A stretch of DNA of 64,000 nucleotides from Tolypothrix tenuis PCC 7101 (GCF_002368295.1 NZ_AP018248.1:4161354-4225353); one strand, 5' to 3'; numbered from the stretch's first letter, positions 52,920-61,880 are shown. Numbers and translations are program-made. Notes: generated by a model from the letters alone, not told the origin.

Positions 52920-53987
52920 CTACCCCTTGTGTTTAGTTGCTAGCAAATCAGTCAATGCTTCCACCAAAGTTTGATTTTGTTCATCCGTACCAATGGTGAT
53001 GCGTAATTTATCATCTAATCTTGGTTGTTTGAAGTAGCGAATTAATATTTTCTGTTCCTTGAGTTTTTGATAGAGGTATTCTGCATTTCCTTGGTGAGGC
53101 TGGACTAGTAAAAAATTTGTTTGGGAATCCCAAACGAGAAAACCTAATTTTTTCAAGTCTGATGCTAGCTGATTTCGTGATGCTTTAATTTTGGCGACAC
53201 AAGAATTTTTATAGGCTTGATCAGTGATAGCGGCTGTCGCCACAGCACAGGCGATCGCATCAATGTTATAACTATCTTTAACTTTAAATAATCCATCTAA
53301 TAACTTAGGATTTGCTATGCCAAAACCTAAACGCAATCCTGCTAAAGAATACCCTTTAGAAAGTGTGCGGATAATTATGACATTTTCGTATTCATGGACT
53401 AAATCTAAAGCACTTGATTCTGTAAAATCTACATAAGCTTCATCAATTACTAAAATCCCCGATAATTGACTGGCTAATTTTCGCAGATCTTCATTTGGAA
53501 CTACATGACCTGATGGACTATTAGGAGATGCAATAAATGTGACTGAACCATCAGCAGCAATTAATTCTTTTAAAGGCAAACTATAATCTTCTGGATAAGA
53601 AATCTCTAAAATATCTGCTGCTTGCATCTCAACTAATGTGCGATATAACACATAAGTTGGCATCGGATAAACTACCTTACGTCCTGGTTCAGTACAAGCA
53701 CGAATAATGATGCTTAAAATTTCGTCACTACCATTACCAACGATAATCCAATCGCTAGGAACGCCTAAAACTTTACTAGCAGCTTGGCGAAACTCTCCCC
53801 CAAATGGTTCAGGATATCGCCGCAACCATTCACCATCAATATTCCGCAGTACTTCTAATGCTGCGGGTGAGGGTGGATAAGGGTTTTCGTTGCTATTGAG
53901 TTTAATAATTTTTGTCCCTCTTGGTGGCTGTTCGCCAGGGACATAGCTAGCCATTGCATCTACATTGGAACGGAAATATTTCGTCAT
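52920..53987 (-). CDS. hisC: Histidinol-phosphate aminotransferase
   Basis: PLP-dependent transamination of imidazole acetol phosphate in histidine synthesis. 355 residues, normal length: N-terminal LNSNENPYPPSPAAL, cofactor segment IIVGNGSDEIL, SPNSPSGHV, IDEAYVDF, and the Schiff-base lysine in TLSKGYSLAGLRLGF, with FLLVQPH and IRYFKQPRLDDKLRITIGT at the end. Start at 53987. It converges with the Rpn gene (25-base gap). Paralogues that act on other imidazole or aromatic acids exist, so the exact substrate is probable, not certain. Confidence 0.92.
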   Translation of the reverse strand: MTKYFRSNVDAMASYVPGEQPPRGTKIIKLNSNENPYPPSPAALEVLRNIDGEWLRRYPEPFGGEFRQAASKVLGVPSDWIIVGNGSDEILSIIIRACTEPGRKVVYPMPTYVLYRTLVEMQAADILEISYPEDYSLPLKELIAADGSVTFIASPNSPSGHVVPNEDLRKLASQLSGILVIDEAYVDFTESSALDLVHEYENVIIIRTLSKGYSLAGLRLGFGIANPKLLDGLFKVKDSYNIDAIACAVATAAITDQAYKNSCVAKIKASRNQLASDLKKLGFLVWDSQTNFLLVQPHQGNAEYLYQKLKEQKILIRYFKQPRLDDKLRITIGTDEQNQTLVEALTDLLATKHKG

Positions 53988-54211
53988 AACCTATGTATCT
54001 TAGAAAAACAGGTTGTCAAGGAATTTTGGATTTTGGATTGTCTAAATCTCGCATCCGAATTTATCATCTAAAAATTCCAAGATTAATTCCCACCTACAAT
54101 TCCTAAAGATATCGTTTTTTGGTGAACAAGAGCTAGACAATAAAATGATGAATGTGATGCATTATTTCCATTGTAGATTTTACTATACATAAATTCTGCA
54201 TTTCGCAAAGT

Positions 54212-56026
54212 TTATGCATAGTTTGTCTTAATTCTTTCTTGGGGAATCACGATCGCAAATTCTGTATAGCCTGGAGTAGAATGACATTCTAGTTGTCCTT
54301 GATGCTTTTCAACGACAATTTGATAACTAATAGATAAGCCTAATCCTGTACCTTTACCAATACCTTTGGTGGTAAAGAAGGGGTCAAACAAACGTTGGCG
54401 AACAGCTTCGCTAATACCGGGGCCATTATCTATAATCCGAATTACAACTGCTGGTGCAGACTGCATATTGTAGGGTTTATGATAAAATTCCTCTCTACCT
54501 TCAATAGTAGGGTCACCTTTGTTTAATTCTGTGCAAATTTTGATTTGGCTGGGATTTTCTAATATTTCTTGAGGCGATCGCTGGCGATCGTACTCTTCTA
54601 AAGAGTCTATAGCATTAGCAATAATGTTCATAAATACTTGGTTTAGTTGTCCTGCATAGCACTCTAATAGCGGTAATTCGCCATATTCTTTGATAACTTG
54701 AATTTGGGGACAACCATTTTTAGCTTTAAGGCGGTTTTGCAAAATCATTAAAGTACTATCCAACCCATCATGAATATTTACGTGCTTAATTTCCGCTTCA
54801 TCAAGGCGAGAAAAATTCCGCAGAGAGAGTACTATTTCCCGAATGCGGTTAGCACCCAGTTTCATAGAATTTAATAGGTTGGGTAAATCTTCTATAATGA
54901 AATCGATATCAGCTTCTTCTATTGCTGCTTGTAATGTCGTCTCAAGTTGAGGATATTGTTGTTGATATAATTGCAATATATATAGTATATCTTCAACATA
55001 TTTGGTAGCTGGATTTAGGTTCCCATAGATGAAATTAATGGGATTATTTATTTCATGAGCAATCCCGGCTACCAGTTGACCCAAACTAGACATCTTTTCT
55101 CGGTGAATGAGTTGCGCTTGAGCTTGCTGTAATTGCTGTAGGGTTTGTTGAAGTTTTTCTTTTTCTTGAATTAAATCAGTTGTACGTCGCTGTACACGAT
55201 TTTCTAATTCTTGATTTACTTGTTCTAATTTGCTTAAGGCTTCTTGTAATGATATTTCTGTATTTTTAGGTTGATTAATATCTATAATAAAACCTAGTAA
55301 TTGTGTCACTTCTCCTTGAGAACGCACAATATTGACAATATTCTTTACCCAAATCCAGTTACCATCAGCAGCTAAAAACCGATACTCAACTATGTAATTA
55401 TCTTGTTGGAGTGCAGCAACTTGCTGATGTTCTAACACATGGGGTAAATCTTCAGGATGAATGTGCGATCGCCAGAATTGCGGTTGATACCATTGTGCCA
55501 ATTCATAACCAAATAAATCAATTGCTTGTGGCCCTACATAAGTAAACTTATGAGTGCTAGCCTCTGCTTCCCAAGGGACTAATTTGACATTTTCTACTAG
55601 TCGCTTGAGACGTTGGCGAGTTTGCTCTAAGTCTTTTTCTGTCAGCTTACGTAGTGTAATATCATTGGCGATAACAGCATAGTTAGTAGTGATACCTTCG
55701 GCATTAGAGATAGCTTGACCATCTACAAATAGCCAATGTTCTTGCTGATTATTTGATATATAAGAAAACTCAAATTTAAAGCTTTCGCCTTTTAGCAATT
55801 GTTCGCGGATATAAGCTTGTTGAATATTAGTTTTTTCATGAGATGCCAGTACAGAAAAAAACTTTTTTCCTATTAAGATTTCTGCTGGGATTTCTGCAAG
55901 TAGCACTAATGCTTCATTGACCCACTCTATACGTCCAGATCTATCTGTTAATGCCATAAATAAATCGTTGCGATTAGCTAAGGCATTAAACATAGTTAAG
56001 GGTAAATTTTGTGAATCAACTAACAT
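54212..56026 (-). CDS. PAS-domain sensor histidine kinase
   Basis: Cytoplasmic kinase of about 604 residues with no membrane segment: PAS domain 1 (about 18-125), PAS domain 2 with PAC (about 155-255, YRFLAADGNWIWVKNIV), a Gln-rich coiled coil (258-315), HisKA with phospho-acceptor H326 in LVAGIAHEINNP, and HATPase with N box NIIANAIDSL, G1 DNGPGIS, F box DPFFTTK and G2 GTGLGLS. ATGs at 56032 and 56026 are possible; AGGAG is 8 bases before the second, which is chosen. It follows arsC by about 17 bases and is likely cotranscribed. No response regulator is adjacent. Confidence 0.9.
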   Translation of the reverse strand: MLVDSQNLPLTMFNALANRNDLFMALTDRSGRIEWVNEALVLLAEIPAEILIGKKFFSVLASHEKTNIQQAYIREQLLKGESFKFEFSYISNNQQEHWLFVDGQAISNAEGITTNYAVIANDITLRKLTEKDLEQTRQRLKRLVENVKLVPWEAEASTHKFTYVGPQAIDLFGYELAQWYQPQFWRSHIHPEDLPHVLEHQQVAALQQDNYIVEYRFLAADGNWIWVKNIVNIVRSQGEVTQLLGFIIDINQPKNTEISLQEALSKLEQVNQELENRVQRRTTDLIQEKEKLQQTLQQLQQAQAQLIHREKMSSLGQLVAGIAHEINNPINFIYGNLNPATKYVEDILYILQLYQQQYPQLETTLQAAIEEADIDFIIEDLPNLLNSMKLGANRIREIVLSLRNFSRLDEAEIKHVNIHDGLDSTLMILQNRLKAKNGCPQIQVIKEYGELPLLECYAGQLNQVFMNIIANAIDSLEEYDRQRSPQEILENPSQIKICTELNKGDPTIEGREEFYHKPYNMQSAPAVVIRIIDNGPGISEAVRQRLFDPFFTTKGIGKGTGLGLSISYQIVVEKHQGQLECHSTPGYTEFAIVIPQERIKTNYA

Positions 56027-56043
56027 TCCCATAACTCCTGTAA

Positions 56044-56481
56044 CTATGCTGAAACAGCATCACGTCTCCCTGCTACGTATGCCAAAAGCAGCTTACTAAT
56101 ATCGTCACGCACCTGACGAAATATTTGCAGTTTTTCTATTTCTGTACCTGTGGCTTCAGCTGGATCAGGAAAGCTAAAGTGATGACGTTTAATAGATGAT
56201 AGTAAAGTAGGACAACTTTGGTCTGCATGATCGCAAACTGTAATTACAGTATCAATTTTTTGGTCAAGAAAAAGATTGATATGTTTACAATAATTTTGAG
56301 AAATATCTATCCCTATCTCTTGCATCACTTTTACAGCCAAAGGATGTACTTCTTTAGCTGGGTTCATTCCTGCACTTTGAGTTGTGAATAAATCATCAGC
56401 TAACTCTTTCAATAACCCTTCAGCTATTTGGCTACGACAAGAATTACCAGTACAAAGAATTAAGAGAAGTGGTAGATCCAT
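56044..56481 (-). CDS. arsC: Thioredoxin-coupled arsenate reductase / LMW phosphatase family
   Basis: 145 residues with the low-molecular-weight tyrosine phosphatase P-loop ILCTGNSCRSQ (Cys10, Arg16) and the two further redox Cys of thioredoxin-type ArsC in VCDHADQSCP (C83 and C90). The Asp general acid lies in FPDPAEATG. That cysteine set favours arsenate reduction over phosphatase activity. It is directly followed by a sensor kinase gene on the same strand, without arsB/acr3 or arsR nearby, which is an unusual context. Confidence 0.88.
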   Translation of the reverse strand: MDLPLLLILCTGNSCRSQIAEGLLKELADDLFTTQSAGMNPAKEVHPLAVKVMQEIGIDISQNYCKHINLFLDQKIDTVITVCDHADQSCPTLLSSIKRHHFSFPDPAEATGTEIEKLQIFRQVRDDISKLLLAYVAGRRDAVSA

Positions 56482-56574
56482 CTTCTATATTCAGCAATAA
56501 ATATTACTCTGAATCTTAACTTTACATACTTGATTTTGCCGTCAGGGAAAATACACAAACCGATAAATAGTAAG

Positions 56575-56600
56575 AAAAAGGGAGGTTTTTAGCCTCCCTG
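56575..56600 (-). terminator. Rho-independent terminator of the small Arg/Glu-rich gene
   Basis: On the minus strand GGGAGG-CTAAAAA-CCTCCC is followed by TTTTTC, 34 bases after the stop at 56634. Confidence 0.85.
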
Positions 56601-56633
56601 GTTGTAATTTTTGAAATACTACATGAACAATTT

Positions 56634-56912
56634 TTAGAAGCGATCGCGGTGTCGGCGTTGTTCTTCAAAGCGACGTTGACGTTCGCGTTCAATTTCTAGC
56701 CTGCGTTGACGTTCGCGTTCAATTTCTAGTTTGCGTTGGCGATCGCGTTCGAGTTCTAGCCTATGCTGGCGATCGCGTTCTAATTGCTGTTCCCGCCAGT
56801 CATGTCGTTCATTACCTCCAAGAATTACTTGAATTTGAGCCGAAGCTGGTTTTGCTAACACACTTGAAGCTAGCACAACACCTAATACACCGGATGCAAG
56901 AATCCTTTTCAT
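56634..56912 (-). CDS. Small exported Arg/Glu-rich repeat protein
   Basis: 92 residues from the ATG at 56912 (MKRILASGVLG), which has AAGGA 8 bases upstream; an earlier ATG would add 17 residues and hide the signal peptide. The signal peptide ends near KPASAQ. The mature part has a short lead (VILGGNERHDW) and then four to five copies of a 10-residue unit like RQRRLEIERE, predicted as one charged helix. The DNA repeats every 30 bases and carries GCGATCGC in two units, so copy number may vary. Its own terminator follows. Function unknown. Confidence 0.75.
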   Translation of the reverse strand: MKRILASGVLGVVLASSVLAKPASAQIQVILGGNERHDWREQQLERDRQHRLELERDRQRKLEIERERQRRLEIERERQRRFEEQRRHRDRF

Positions 56913-57158
56913 AAAGAAAATCCTTGAATGAAATGTAAAGTTAATGGAAGAAAAAGAAGCCACTAACGAGTAGCTTCTAAGAAAATAAGGAACATGAACA
57001 CTAATTGCTATTGACTTATCTTTTGCCTTGAGTTGAGCTATGGTTGCGAATAGAATCGAGTAGAGTACACCTTAACTTTTCAGAGGCAAATTGATAGTTC
57101 CATCTCAAGTGGTAGATTCAAGTTATTATTAAAGCTGGTTTTTCTCAAAAATGATTCA

Positions 57159-57194
57159 GACTAAAGTCACGAATCTAGCCATGACTAAAGTCAT
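57159..57194. repeat. Two copies of GACTAAAGTCA 24 bases apart
   Basis: Each is a small palindrome (TGACT-AA-AGTCA in the second). The pair lies 65-100 bases ahead of the lipoprotein gene, spaced about two helical turns. It could be an operator or a repeat; I recall similar GACTRAAGTC sequences as scattered repeats in cyanobacteria. No gene lies in 56964-57257. Confidence 0.4.
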
Positions 57195-57224
57195 ATAAAA
57201 ATTTATTTTTATTAAAAGCTTGGG

Positions 57225-57248
57225 GGATGCGTTAATAACGCATTCTAC
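57225..57248. repeat. GGATGCGTTA/TAACGCATTC palindrome
   Basis: Nearly perfect hairpin 10 bases before the lipoprotein start codon; related to the repeats at 25510 and 59635. Its position means it could fold in the leader RNA. Confidence 0.6.
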
Positions 57249-57257
57249 TATATCAAT

Positions 57258-58217
57258 ATGAAAGACAAAATTAGTCACAAATCATCTTTATCCAAAATTT
57301 TAATCATAGCTTTGACTCTGAGTACTACTCTTAGCAGTTGTACACCAGAAAAAAGAACTATGTTGCGATTAACCGCAGAGACTTTTCGTAATCAGGCGGT
57401 TGATGCGATCGCATCTGTAAAAAAAGTCTACCAACTGAACGAATTACCTTTAGATGCTGAGATTTCTCGTGATTTTGTAGTTGAGCAATTACTTAGCGAT
57501 CGCAGAATTAATTTTGGCGATCCGAGGGAAGTAGATAAAATTATTATGGGAGAAAATCAATCAAATAATCAGCCGTCAGATTTAGAGCGAGAACTTGATG
57601 CTTTGCAATCAGAATATGACACAGCTATAGAGATTTTTAACAATTTAGAAACAATCGACTATGGTAGTGCAAAAATAGTATCTCAAACTGCCCAACCAGC
57701 GCGATGTTTAACAGTCAAAATGCTGCTTTTGGCTAAACAAATTCAGCAAAAGCCACCAAAACCAAACAATCCGCAACGGGTGCTAATTGGTTTGAAACTA
57801 CAACAGTTACAAAGAAAGTATAATAATCCTAATACATATTCCCAAATCGGCCCAGAAGAAATTAAGCGTCAAGTTGCTGAACAAATAGATGCATGGTTAA
57901 AAGTAAATGCTAGCGAACAGCAAATACTAAATGAATCCATATCTAGGCTGTTAATAGCAGCTGATACAGGTAGAAAACTCTCAAAACTTATTGATGAATA
58001 CCCTTCTTTGAGTTTTGAAGCGATCGCAACTCGAATTACTAAAATTGTTGGAGTAGCTAACACCATTACTGGTAGAGACTACAGTTCAGTTCTATCGAGA
58101 ATTAATAGTATTGAACAATCGATAAATGAAGATAAGACTTTGCAATATTTTCTCCAAGAAGTATCTCAAAAGAATTTACGTTCGCAACCTTTAAAAACTC
58201 AATTATGTCAAAACTAA
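57258..58217 (+). CDS. Putative lipoprotein of unknown function
   Basis: 319 residues. Basic N-terminus, hydrophobic stretch ILIIALTLSTTL and lipobox LSSC (Cys about residue 28), so it should be lipid-anchored outside the cytoplasm. The rest is mostly helical and hydrophilic: DLERELDALQSEYDTAIEIF, a Pro/Asn linker QKPPKPNNPQ, then RQVAEQIDAWLKVNASEQQ and a C-terminal helix. Two further Cys (CLTVKM and the C-terminal QLCQN) could form a disulfide. No family was recognised. It is followed by a small partner gene after 16 bases. A palindromic repeat sits just before its start. Confidence 0.7.
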   Translation: MKDKISHKSSLSKILIIALTLSTTLSSCTPEKRTMLRLTAETFRNQAVDAIASVKKVYQLNELPLDAEISRDFVVEQLLSDRRINFGDPREVDKIIMGENQSNNQPSDLERELDALQSEYDTAIEIFNNLETIDYGSAKIVSQTAQPARCLTVKMLLLAKQIQQKPPKPNNPQRVLIGLKLQQLQRKYNNPNTYSQIGPEEIKRQVAEQIDAWLKVNASEQQILNESISRLLIAADTGRKLSKLIDEYPSLSFEAIATRITKIVGVANTITGRDYSSVLSRINSIEQSINEDKTLQYFLQEVSQKNLRSQPLKTQLCQN

Positions 58218-58233
58218 TAAAAATTTATCAGAT

Positions 58234-58659
58234 ATGAAAAATTTAGACAATTTTGATGATTCTGTAATTACAGAAAGTAAGGATATTTTAGAACAATTGC
58301 GAGATATAGTTTTGCAATTAAAAGCAGTTCCCAACAATCATATAGATGTGTCAAATCTAGACAACATAGAGCAAGATTTACAAAATATTCTGCCGCAGCT
58401 TCAGTTTGCACTGCTCAATGCTCAAGAAGAAAAGAATTGGCAACAAGTCAATAAGCTAAGGGAAGCGGTGCGCGAATGTAAAGATACACTTAATAGTGTT
58501 AGAGCAGCAATTATTAGAGCCACAATTATCGGGATTAATCCTAGTAATATAGCTGAAATGCAAAAAATATTGCAGGAAATCAAGTCAAATTCTCAAACTC
58601 AATCGCAGGTAGAATATATTGTTTATGTACTTCGCTTTATGCGAAAACTGTTTATGTAG
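58234..58659 (+). CDS. Small helical protein of unknown function, partner of the lipoprotein
   Basis: 141 residues, no signal peptide. Heptad-like helices (DILEQLRDIVLQLKAV, NIEQDLQNILPQLQFALLNA, VNKLREAVRECKDTLNSVRAAI) predict a helical bundle or coiled coil. Acidic N-terminus, basic C-terminus (YVLRFMRKLFM). It follows the lipoprotein gene with a 16-base gap, so cotranslation and joint function are plausible. No family recognised. Confidence 0.65.
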   Translation: MKNLDNFDDSVITESKDILEQLRDIVLQLKAVPNNHIDVSNLDNIEQDLQNILPQLQFALLNAQEEKNWQQVNKLREAVRECKDTLNSVRAAIIRATIIGINPSNIAEMQKILQEIKSNSQTQSQVEYIVYVLRFMRKLFM

Positions 58660-58791
58660 TGAAAATAAAATATTATGCTTCGTTAAATTATGCATCTCAA
58701 TTCTTGCAATGCATATTTCAATATGCAAAAATAAAAATCATATTGAACTCATAATCAAGATAAACTTTGCGCCCTGAGCATTTTATCGCAA

Positions 58792-59598
58792 GTGAAATTA
58801 CTAAACAGAAAATGGCGTAAACTAATTTTGGGCTTAAGTTGCCTGTTACTCATTATTGCTTGTAATGGATTGCAACCTACAAGCACCACAAGCCCGAAGT
58901 TAGAATTAAAAACTCTGAAAGTGGCTACAGACCCTACATTTGTACCATTTGAGATGAAAAATGCCAATGGAGATTTAGAAGGGTTTGACATTGATTTGAT
59001 GAATGCGATCGCACAGGTAGTCGGTTTACAAGTTCAATGGGAAAGCCTACCTTTTGACGGTATGATTTCTACTTTGCAAGCCAAGAGAGTAGATGCAGCT
59101 ATTAACGGAATTACAATTACTGCAGAACGCCTGAAAACCATTGACTTTTCCCGACCTTATTTTAAAGCAGGACTTGCGATCGCAGTTAGAGAAAACAACC
59201 AAAATATCAAAGATTTAAATAGCCTTAAAGGTAAAAAGATTGGCGTACAAATTGGCTCAACGGGTGCAGATTTTGCTAAAACAATCCCTAATGCCAAAAT
59301 TAGTACATATAACTCCGGCCCTGATTTCTTTCAAGATTTACTTAATGGTAATGTTGATGCGGTAGTCGGCGATGCCTTTGCTACTTTATATGCAATTAAA
59401 AACGGTAATCTCAAAGGTATTAAAGTAGTTACCAATTTACTTACAGAGGAATACTACGGGATTGCTACACCTAAAGATTCTCCTTATTTAGCAACTATTA
59501 ATCAAGGTATAGGTATTTTGCTATCTAATGGCACTTATCAACAAATTTATCAAAAATGGTTTAATATCAAACCGCCGCAATTACCAGAAAAAGTATAG
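58792..59598 (+). CDS. Amino-acid ABC transporter substrate-binding lipoprotein
   Basis: Periplasmic binding protein of family 3 (polar/basic amino acids), 268 residues from a GTG at 58792. Signal with lipobox LIIAC (Cys near residue 24). The fold is marked by LKVATDPTFVPFEMKN, LEGFDIDLMNAIA, DAAINGITITAERLKTIDFS, GKKIGVQIGSTGADFAK and DAVVGDAFATLYAIK. No permease or ATPase gene lies next to it, so it must share a transporter encoded elsewhere or act as a sensor. Ligand class is inferred from family. Confidence 0.88.
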   Translation: MKLLNRKWRKLILGLSCLLLIIACNGLQPTSTTSPKLELKTLKVATDPTFVPFEMKNANGDLEGFDIDLMNAIAQVVGLQVQWESLPFDGMISTLQAKRVDAAINGITITAERLKTIDFSRPYFKAGLAIAVRENNQNIKDLNSLKGKKIGVQIGSTGADFAKTIPNAKISTYNSGPDFFQDLLNGNVDAVVGDAFATLYAIKNGNLKGIKVVTNLLTEEYYGIATPKDSPYLATINQGIGILLSNGTYQQIYQKWFNIKPPQLPEKV

Positions 59599-59634
59599 TA
59601 ATTAGATTTAAATTTAAAAAAATATACATATTAA

Positions 59635-59765
59635 GTAGGATGTGTTAGGCGTAAGCCCTAACACATCAAAACTGTATAATTGTAGTTATATAGCAATCCA
59701 ATTTCATTTCTGCAAAAATCTCAGCTTTGGTATTGATGCGTTACGCTATCGCTAACGCATCCTAC
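59635..59765. repeat. Element bounded by inverted hairpin repeats
   Basis: Left end GTAGGATGTGTTAGGCGTAA (a hairpin with CCCTAACACATC) and right end, on the other strand, GTAGGATGCGTTAGCGATAG (a hairpin with CGTAACGCATC). The two ends are inverted copies of each other around about 65 unique bases. Single ends of this family are at 25510 and 57225. Confidence 0.6.
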
Positions 59766-59799
59766 ATGAACTTTAAACATCAAATATGAGATGGGTAGG

Positions 59800-59905
59800 T
59801 AATACCAATTTGAAAAAAGAATGCGACACATCAATATATTCTAGAGGGCACGACATCCACAATCTTGTAGCATATCAAATTATCTTAATGGTGCCGTGCC
59901 CCTAC
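59800..59905. repeat. MITE-like element, second copy
   Basis: TAATACCAATTTGAAAAAAG then GCGACA, and an inner unit that starts GGGCACGACATCC, passes CATATCAAAT and ends GGTGCCGTGCCCCTAC. The same inner unit and an inverted arm make up 3675-3771, so the two loci share one element family. The right arm is lost here; the next gene's stop is 16 bases away. Confidence 0.65.
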
Positions 59906-59920
59906 ACAGAATTTATTCGT

Positions 59921-60139
59921 CTACTCTTTAGTAAATCCAATCATTTCATCAGTTGGTTCATCCAGCATTTCTGGTACTAAAGCAGGGTTAGATCTACGTT
60001 CTTCTGCTGATTGTTCTCGAATTACATCATCCATTTTTGCTGGATGCTTAATTTTATCCAATACCTCTGGACTTAATTCTGATGCATCAGCCTCCGGATT
60101 CATCTTTTCGGCTTGGCTAGGAACAGTTTCTTTATTCAT
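59921..60139 (-). CDS. Small acidic protein of unknown function
   Basis: 72 residues from the ATG at 60139 (MNKETVPSQAEKM); a start 9 codons earlier is possible. The protein is rich in Glu, Asp and Pro (ELSPEVLDKIKHPAKMDDVI, ALVPEMLDEPTDEMIGFTKE), without hydrophobic segments or Cys, and looks partly disordered. Its coding pattern and length are plausible for a small conserved cyanobacterial protein, but no family was recognised. The spacer to the ClC gene (60140-60439) holds GGGCATG heptamers. Confidence 0.6.
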   Translation of the reverse strand: MNKETVPSQAEKMNPEADASELSPEVLDKIKHPAKMDDVIREQSAEERRSNPALVPEMLDEPTDEMIGFTKE

Positions 60140-60439
60140 GAATATTTCCCCAAATTTATACGCCAAGCTTAGATTTTCTAGTTACTAAGCACACACTATC
60201 TGGAGGCTTAAATTATTATTAGCTTAAAAATGGGCATGGGGCATAGGGCATGGGGCATGGGAAAGAAAGATTTTCACGCAATGCTTGGAAGTAGAACAGA
60301 GTTTCATTAATCAAAACCTGACGATAACTTGTGCTTAGTCTACAGTTTAGGATTAGCAATGATTGGGCGCAGCCAATAACCTTTACTATAGAAGACGTAA
60401 AGGTTCTGTATATTTCGTTTCAAAACAGGAAATTCAGCA

Positions 60440-61735
60440 GTGCTACCAAATAAGCCCCCAGCGGGGAATCAAACTCAACGTTGGACATTGTCTCAACTTT
60501 TTGGCTTGGCGAGGCGCAATCCGCTAATGATTTCTAGGTGGGTTCTATGTTGGGCTGCTGTGGGGACTGCGAGTGGTATATTTGCTGGTGTGTATTGGAA
60601 TGTTTTAGAACTAATTATTCACAAACTCCAACGCTTTGAGGGTTTGAGTCTGCTGTTAGTAATGCCACTATGTGGTTTATTAGTCGGCTTGGTGATTCAT
60701 TTTCTGGGAAATCCCGGCGAAATCGCGGTGATTGTCGATAATATCCACTTTCGCGGCGGAAGGCTGGATAGTCGAAAAAATCCCTCCATGATTCTCGCTT
60801 CTCTAGTTAGTATCTCAGCTGGTGGGAGTGCTGGGCCAGAAGCGCCTCTAGTGCAAGTAACTGGTTCTTTTGGTACGTGGGTAGCCGATCGCTTTAAACT
60901 TCAAGGAGAAGATTTGAGATCTATGAGTTTAGCAGCAATGGCAGCTGGCTTTACTGCTTTGTTTGGTTCTCCTTTGGGCGGTGCAATGTTCGCTTTAGAG
61001 ATTTTGCACCATCAGCATATTGTGGAATATTACGAAGCTTTGATGCCAGCGATTGTTGCGAGTTGCGCTAGCTACTTGGTATTTGCAGCAATTACACATT
61101 TAGGAATTGCACCTACCTGGAATTTCCCTCAATACAACTTAGCCAACATAGATGATTTTGCTTTAGCGATCGCCTTTGGTATTCTAGGTGCAGTTGCGGG
61201 ATGGATTTTTATGGCGATTTTTCGTTTTTGCGATCGCGCTTTTTCCCGTATTCCTGGCCCTATCTATTTACGTACCACATTAGCAGGTTTAGGATTAGGC
61301 GCTTTAGCCGTTGTTTTACCGCTTACTCGGTATTTTGGCCATGAAGAATTAGAATCTGTCGTTAATACTAATATTCCGGCGATGTTTTTGTTGATATTAG
61401 CCTTGGGTAAAATGGCTGCTATCAGCATGACTGTTACAGGTGGTTGGCGGGGTGGATTTATTATCCCCTTATTTTTTACTGGCGCTTGTATAGGTAAAGC
61501 CGTAGCACTCTTAATCCCCGGAGTTCATCCAGCTTTAGCAATGATTTGCACAATGGCGGCGATTAATGCAGCTGTGACACGCACACCCATTAGCACAACT
61601 TTGTTGCTATCAAAACTCACTAACTTTAGTCCCTTCACACCAATACTCTTTGCCAGTTTAATGGGATTTTTCCTCGCTCCAAAAGTTCCCTTGATTGCAT
61701 CTCAATTGAAGCATCAAACAGAGGTAGCTAATTAA
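60440..61735 (+). CDS. ClC-family chloride channel or H+/Cl- antiporter
   Basis: Membrane protein of 431 residues with about ten or more hydrophobic segments. The selectivity-filter segments are SAGGSAGPEAPLVQ (equivalent to GREGP, with the gating Glu position kept as E in GPEAP), FGSPLGGAMFALE, and GGWRGGFIIPLFFTGACIGK (equivalent to GxFxP). No CBS domains follow, so this is the short bacterial form. The GTG at 60440 is used; the first 20 residues are hydrophilic. Whether it is a channel or an exchanger cannot be told. It stands alone. Confidence 0.88.
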   Translation: MLPNKPPAGNQTQRWTLSQLFGLARRNPLMISRWVLCWAAVGTASGIFAGVYWNVLELIIHKLQRFEGLSLLLVMPLCGLLVGLVIHFLGNPGEIAVIVDNIHFRGGRLDSRKNPSMILASLVSISAGGSAGPEAPLVQVTGSFGTWVADRFKLQGEDLRSMSLAAMAAGFTALFGSPLGGAMFALEILHHQHIVEYYEALMPAIVASCASYLVFAAITHLGIAPTWNFPQYNLANIDDFALAIAFGILGAVAGWIFMAIFRFCDRAFSRIPGPIYLRTTLAGLGLGALAVVLPLTRYFGHEELESVVNTNIPAMFLLILALGKMAAISMTVTGGWRGGFIIPLFFTGACIGKAVALLIPGVHPALAMICTMAAINAAVTRTPISTTLLLSKLTNFSPFTPILFASLMGFFLAPKVPLIASQLKHQTEVAN

Positions 61736-61751
61736 TTTTGGCATGGGAGTG

Positions 61752-61786
61752 GAGGGCAGGGGGCAGGGGGCAGGGGGCAGGGAGCG
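61752..61786. repeat. GGCAGGG heptamer array
   Basis: Four copies of GGCAGGG in a row just after the ClC stop, ahead of the STAND locus. Confidence 0.8.
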
Positions 61787-61880
61787 AGTAAATATTAATT
61801 GATTTGGATTACTTCTTCCCAAAACAGTTGAGCTAAATTACAATCTCCATCAGCATAATCTCGTATTTCTTGCGGAAAAT

